A program made the position numbers and the translations under genes. Under the pieces are notes generated by a model. The model saw only the letters and a list, made by a program, of their open reading frames with translations. It was not told the DNA's origin and searched no databases. 8,722 nt of DNA from Chloroflexota bacterium (lineage in GTDB: Bacteria; Chloroflexota; UBA11872; VXNJ01), in the NCBI GenBank assembly GCA_026708165.1, contig JAPOVO010000422.1, forward strand, positions 1-8,722, written 5' to 3'. This document shows positions 5,674-8,722 of this stretch, piece after piece. The stretch's first letter is position 1; every line of letters starts with the position of its first letter.

Positions 5674-7593
5674 CTAGTTTTGCCCGTCGTCGCCGTTGTC
5701 CGGAGTTGGCGTAGCATCGGGTGTCGCCGTCCCGGACTGAATGACGATACTGACTGCTACCAGCGCGCCGTTCTCTCCCGGCGATGCGATGATCACGGCT
5801 GTCGCCCCGACCTCGATTACGCCTTCAACCACCGTCGCGTCTTCGCCCTCCAGGATAATGGTCACCGTCTGGCCATCGATCTCGACCGACCCTTCGCTGA
5901 CGGCGGTGAGTACGCCCTCGATCGTGACCTGAGTCTCGTCAGCCGGCGGGGTGACAGTGGGAGTGGAAGTCTCGGAAGCTTCGGGTGTGGGCGTCGTTTC
6001 AGTTTCCGAGCCGCCGGACTCCGTTTCAGGGTCGTGGATTATCAACGAGACCGCGGCGAGAACGTTGCCGGGCCGCACGTAGCCTATGACCTGAACCATC
6101 ACTCCGACCTCGAGCGACTCCAGGCTCACGGCGCCGGTGTCAAGGAGCTTGGCGATGTCGATCGTGCGACCGTCAACCTCGATTGAGGAATCGGTTATGG
6201 CGGTGATGGAGCCGGATATCTCGAACTCGGGCTTTGGAGTAGCAGTCTCGTCGGGTTCCGGAGCAGCCGTCGGAGACGGTTCCGGCGTTGGGGTTTGGCT
6301 CGGCGTCGGTGTCGGCGACGGCGTCTGGGTCGCCTTGTCCGGGAGCGTTTGAAGCTCCAACAGAACGACCGTTCCATCCGCCATCGGAATGCCGCGAATC
6401 CGAACATGGACTCCCACACCGGGCTTGCCCAGCACGACGGGATCAGGCACCACGTTAGCGTCGAGCACTATCTTGCGTCCGTCCACTTCCAGCACGGACT
6501 GTGACATCGCCGTTATTACGCCCTCGATCTGAACGGCTTCCGGCAACGGCGTCGGCGTGGGGGCGGGAGTGGCCGTGGGTTCCGGAGCAGGTGTTTCGGT
6601 CGGTTGAGGAGTCTGCTGTTCGGCGGCATCAGTGGTACCGGTTTGACCGGAAGAATCATCTTCGCCGCCTTCAGTGGCGGTGCCCGACGGCGTGGCCGTG
6701 GGCTGTACGGTGGGCGCCAAGGTGGCCGTCGGAGTCGCCGTTGCGGGAACGCGCGGCGGAGTCTCTACCCGCGCAGGCGTAGTTTCCTGCTGCAAATGGA
6801 CCGCCGGAGGAGCGGTGGGAATTCTGGAGAGATGAGTCTCGGCATTCTTGAGCACGGCGACGACGATTTCCCGATGCTGCGGCGGTCCTGAGGGGGCCAT
6901 TAGCTCAAGCCGCCGGCGGTGCCCCTCCAGCCGGATGTGGAAGTTGGAACGCGATTCGGTAAAACGCTGACGTACGTGGGCGGCGTCGGCCTGCGAAAGC
7001 GATTGGAGTTTCTGGAGCCCGTGATCGAGCATCTGCTTGTAGTGGGCCGAAATGCGGTCGAGTCCCTCGCCTCCTTCGGACAGAGCCACGTGCTCCATCT
7101 CTTGCAGCCGACGGCCGGCGACGTCGATATACACATCGGCCTTGCGGTCTTCGGGAGCCAGCTCGATTCGGACCCGGTCGAGGGCGAGCTTGTATCCATA
7201 TAGGGGGCTGGAGGGGCTGCTTACCGAAGCCGCGAGCGTGGCGCCGCTGCCCAATACCAATGCCAGGAAGACGACCGCCGTCGCCGTAGCTAGCCGGGAT
7301 GCGGCCAGCAGCCGTCCGAACCTGTCGGCAAGCCCGCGCCAACTCGAACCAGACCGCCTGGACTCCACTAGCTGGTCGAGCTCGCCGAGCACCAGGCGTT
7401 CGCCAAACGAGAGCGCCGCCTTGGAAGGCGGCGGGGGAGTGAGGTCGGCCAAGGAATCGCTCAGCTCAAGATAGTTGCGGACGAGATCGGCGTGCTCGGG
7501 ATATCGGGCCAGACAGTCGTCGAGCGTCCATTCGCCGCTGAGATAGCGGTCGACGCAGGTGCTGATGACTCTTTCGACCGTGCGGTCTTTCAC
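5674..7593 (-). CDS. Membrane-bound probable anti-sigma factor with DUF5667-like domain and three DUF5666-like repeats
   Basis: This 639-residue protein starts at GTG 7593, overlapping the sigma factor's stop (TAGTG), with AGGGAG (7602-7607) eight bases upstream. Residues 1-75 are a helical cytoplasmic segment (CLARYPEHADLVRNYLELSDSL) like the N-termini of Chloroflexota membrane proteins encoded beside ECF sigma factors. It has no zinc anti-sigma HxxxCxxC motif. One membrane helix spans about 101-121 (LATATAVVFLALVLGSG), followed by SPLYGYKLALDRVRIELAPE and a long helical region to about 260, matching DUF5667. Then Pro/Thr-rich linkers alternate with three DUF5666-like beta domains (354-416, 457-519, 555-619), and a short acidic tail ends the protein. 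The likely role is to hold the sigma factor at the membrane and release it on an envelope signal. Position and topology support this, but the sensed signal and the function of the beads are unknown. Confidence 0.85.
   Translation of the reverse strand: MKDRTVERVISTCVDRYLSGEWTLDDCLARYPEHADLVRNYLELSDSLADLTPPPPSKAALSFGERLVLGELDQLVESRRSGSSWRGLADRFGRLLAASRLATATAVVFLALVLGSGATLAASVSSPSSPLYGYKLALDRVRIELAPEDRKADVYIDVAGRRLQEMEHVALSEGGEGLDRISAHYKQMLDHGLQKLQSLSQADAAHVRQRFTESRSNFHIRLEGHRRRLELMAPSGPPQHREIVVAVLKNAETHLSRIPTAPPAVHLQQETTPARVETPPRVPATATPTATLAPTVQPTATPSGTATEGGEDDSSGQTGTTDAAEQQTPQPTETPAPEPTATPAPTPTPLPEAVQIEGVITAMSQSVLEVDGRKIVLDANVVPDPVVLGKPGVGVHVRIRGIPMADGTVVLLELQTLPDKATQTPSPTPTPSQTPTPEPSPTAAPEPDETATPKPEFEISGSITAITDSSIEVDGRTIDIAKLLDTGAVSLESLEVGVMVQVIGYVRPGNVLAAVSLIIHDPETESGGSETETTPTPEASETSTPTVTPPADETQVTIEGVLTAVSEGSVEIDGQTVTIILEGEDATVVEGVIEVGATAVIIASPGENGALVAVSIVIQSGTATPDATPTPDNGDDGQN
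5737..6534 (-). repeat. Three intragenic DUF5666-like repeats
   Basis: The units are encoded at 6346-6534, 6037-6225 and 5737-5931. Each opens with a matching core: EGVITAMSQSVLEVDG, SGSITAITDSSIEVDG and EGVLTAVSEGSVEIDG. They are spaced 103 and 99 residues apart and each ends in a glycine-centred strand pair (for example GVHVRIRG, GVMVQVIG). This points to internal duplication of a small beta domain. Pro/Thr-rich linkers at 417-455 and 520-553 of the protein separate them. Confidence 0.75.
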
Positions 7594-8162
7594 TAGTCGG
7601 ACTCCCTGGCGAGAATCGCCCTGAGAGTCGTCATCGCCCTGAACTGCAACGCACGAACGGCTGTCTCCTTTTTGCCCAGAATGGCGGCTATTTCGGCGTG
7701 ATTCATGTTTTGCGAGAACCGGAGCGCCACGACTTCCATCTGGTCGGGAGTGAGCTGCTTAAGGGCGTTCGCAAGCTCCTCCGACTGGGCCATTTGACCG
7801 GCAAAGTCGCCGGACTCGACGTGATCCCGCATGTGCACGTCGGGATCAAGACTTACGGAGCTTCGCGAACGCCGCCAGTGGTCGGCGACGGCGTTGCGCG
7901 CGATTCTGAACAGCCATCCCGTGAATTGGGGTATCGAGCGGTGCTGATATCTTCCGATTGCCCTCAACGCTTGCATGAAAACCTGATTCGTGAGGTCCTC
8001 GGCCAGCTCCCGATTTCGCGTTCGATACTCGATAAACCGATGTATGCGGGGCGCGAATTCACGATATAGCTGGCCAAAGGCGTCTCTATCCAGATCGCTG
8101 GCTCGGCGAATCGTCTCGTCGAGGTCATGATCTGGCTTGATTTTGGGTAGCGGTATTCCCAT
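7593..8162 (-). CDS. ECF-family RNA polymerase sigma factor
   Basis: This 189-residue protein (counting from ATG 8162) has the two-domain plan of extracytoplasmic-function sigma factors. Region 2 is at about 27-99 (AFGQLYREFAPRIHRFIEYR, ELAEDLTNQVFMQALRAIGR, FTGWLFRIARNAVADHWRR), binding the -10 element and core polymerase. Region 4 is at about 129-184 (LKQLTPDQMEVVALRFSQNM, then the helix-turn-helix HAEIAAILGKKETAVRALQFR), binding the -35 element. The frame stays open to a TTG at 8201, but that start has no ribosome binding site and adds a non-conserved tail. ATG 8162 has GGGGA ten bases ahead and is preferred. The stop overlaps the anti-sigma GTG by one base, so the two are co-translated, probably at matched levels. 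Activity is presumably controlled by sequestration by that partner. I found no clear GGAAC/GTC promoter at normal spacing, so autoregulation cannot be shown. Confidence 0.92.
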   Translation of the reverse strand: MGIPLPKIKPDHDLDETIRRASDLDRDAFGQLYREFAPRIHRFIEYRTRNRELAEDLTNQVFMQALRAIGRYQHRSIPQFTGWLFRIARNAVADHWRRSRSSVSLDPDVHMRDHVESGDFAGQMAQSEELANALKQLTPDQMEVVALRFSQNMNHAEIAAILGKKETAVRALQFRAMTTLRAILARESD

Positions 8163-8203
8163 CCCTCGGTGGTCCCCGTCGTCTATAACGCCAACTCGCA
8201 ATT

Positions 8204-8228
8204 CGCGTTACGCGACGGGCGCGTTTTT
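8204..8228 (+). repeat. Overlapping CGCG dyads between the TOBE fragment and the sigma gene
   Basis: CGCGT-T-ACGCG (8204-8214) is a perfect 5-bp palindrome. Its right arm can instead pair with CGCGT (8220-8224) across ACGGG, followed by TTTTT (8224-8228) on the + strand. The second form looks like a short intrinsic terminator for + strand transcription, yet no + strand gene lies upstream. The first form could be an operator or an mRNA fold ahead of the sigma gene. The two structures exclude each other. Confidence 0.35.
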
Positions 8229-8658
8229 AGACGCATGGCTGTTCCGCCCGGATAACGTGGAGCGAGTCCCGGCGGAGGGAGACCGCCCATTCCCTATGTT
8301 CTCCAACGCGCATCACGCCATAGACGCGGGCGGGCAAGTCGATTTGAAGGATGGTTGGGTCGGACCCCTCGCCGGAACCGTCAACCTGAAACTGGAGCGT
8401 GTACAGGGAACCGCGCGCCTTGCGGTCGACGACGACGCCGGAGACGTTGTTTTCGCGACTGTTTCGGGAAGGCCGCCTGTCCTTGCGTATCAGCAAGACC
8501 GATTCCGGGCGGATGCAGATGTGGACGCGGTCGCCTTTTGAAAACGGATATGGGTTGGTCAAGACGGCGAAATCCCTGGTGCGCACCGTGAGCTCTTTTT
8601 CGGAGCTCTCCTCGACGACGCCGTCCAGAACGTTGGCGGTGCCGGTCAAGAGGGCCAC
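8227..8658 (-). CDS. TOBE-domain C-terminal part of an ABC-transporter ATPase, likely a fragment
   Basis: These 143 residues look like the double TOBE module that ends ATPase subunits of molybdate, tungstate, sulfate and related ABC importers. The first half has LTGTANVLDGVV and GDRVHICIRPESVLLI. The second has NNVSGVVVDRKARGSLYTLQ and ends in VSLRRDSLHVI. Such modules regulate the transporter or bind the oxyanion and do not hydrolyse ATP, and no Walker motif is in view. GTG 8658 is the first possible start after an in-frame TAA (8674-8676), but it has no ribosome binding site and the family match (VALLTGTAN) already runs across it. I therefore think this is the tail of a longer gene broken by the TAA, not an independent gene. 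A real stand-alone TOBE protein or a sequence error are the alternatives. Confidence 0.6.
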   Translation of the reverse strand: MALLTGTANVLDGVVEESSEKELTVRTRDFAVLTNPYPFSKGDRVHICIRPESVLLIRKDRRPSRNSRENNVSGVVVDRKARGSLYTLQFQVDGSGEGSDPTILQIDLPARVYGVMRVGEHREWAVSLRRDSLHVIRAEQPCV

Positions 8659-8673
8659 ACGTCTTGATTTGGT

Positions 8674-8722
8674 TTATCGATTGATAGGGTGATTGGAGTG
8701 AGCTTGGATAATGGTGTCGCCG
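8674..8722 (-). pseudogene. Upstream piece of the same ABC ATPase reading frame, ending at in-frame TAA
   Basis: In the frame of the TOBE fragment the 15 codons before the TAA read GDTIIQAHSNHPINR. Placed against the usual ATPase-TOBE junction (G.I.Q.G[ST]P.E[IV][FY]..P.[ST]..VA...G..N), the spacing fits exactly, with IIQ, Ser and Ile in place and the TAA two codons before VALLTG's preceding TKSRR. The conserved Gly, Pro, Glu and aromatic positions are changed, which suggests decay. The piece is short and runs off the window, so this is an inference. Confidence 0.4.

Noticed and set aside
5287..6186. 299-codon open frame on the + strand
   Set aside because: It lies antisense to both the oxidoreductase and the DUF5666-bearing protein, which have clear families. 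Its translation is low-complexity and Arg-rich with no motif, as expected of a high-GC shadow frame.
8225..8255. GGAAC with downstream GTC on the minus strand as an ECF autoregulatory promoter
   Set aside because: The GTC elements lie about 8 or 24 bases from GGAAC, not the usual 16-17, and GGAAC is within the end of the TOBE coding frame.
8659..8722. Two-base frameshift explanation using an alternative frame reading KPNQDV before the TOBE part
   Set aside because: The in-frame reading with a single TAA fits the ATPase-TOBE junction spacing better and needs no insertion or deletion.

Overview
The window is GC-rich, gene-dense bacterial DNA. The best clue to its owner is the right half, where an ECF sigma factor is followed by a membrane protein with a DUF5667-like domain and three DUF5666-like beads on Pro/Thr-rich linkers. 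That layout is typical of Chloroflexota, so I infer a Chloroflexota bacterium, perhaps of a Dehalococcoidia-like lineage. No 16S rRNA or other decisive marker is present. I see no tRNA, rRNA, CRISPR array, insertion sequence or phage gene.

Left half, + strand (1-4520). The window opens in the last 51 codons of DNA polymerase I (polA). About 300 bp with several hairpins but no convincing gene follows. Next is a tightly coupled pair: a basic coiled-coil protein of unknown function (456-1001) and a NYN/LabA-type PIN-like nuclease (998-1735), overlapping by ATGA. A second coupled pair is a HAD-family hydrolase (1764-2498, TTG start inside a hairpin) and a class I SAM-dependent methyltransferase (2498-3211). 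A TPR-repeat lipoprotein (3285-4520) closes the + strand block.

Right half, - strand (8722-4534). Reading in transcription order, the window edge holds the TOBE-type C-terminus of an ABC-transporter ATPase, apparently cut by an in-frame TAA. An ECF sigma factor (8162-7593) and its probable membrane-bound anti-sigma partner (7593-5674) follow, overlapping by one base. A Gfo/Idh/MocA-family oxidoreductase (5526-4534) comes last and converges on the TPR gene with a 13-bp gap.

How the parts may work together: the sigma factor and membrane protein form a plausible envelope-to-transcription signalling unit. The coiled-coil/NYN pair looks like a two-component nuclease unit of unknown job and is the best candidate here for something undescribed. 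The HAD/methyltransferase pair probably acts in small-molecule or surface-polymer metabolism, but the substrate cannot be read from sequence.
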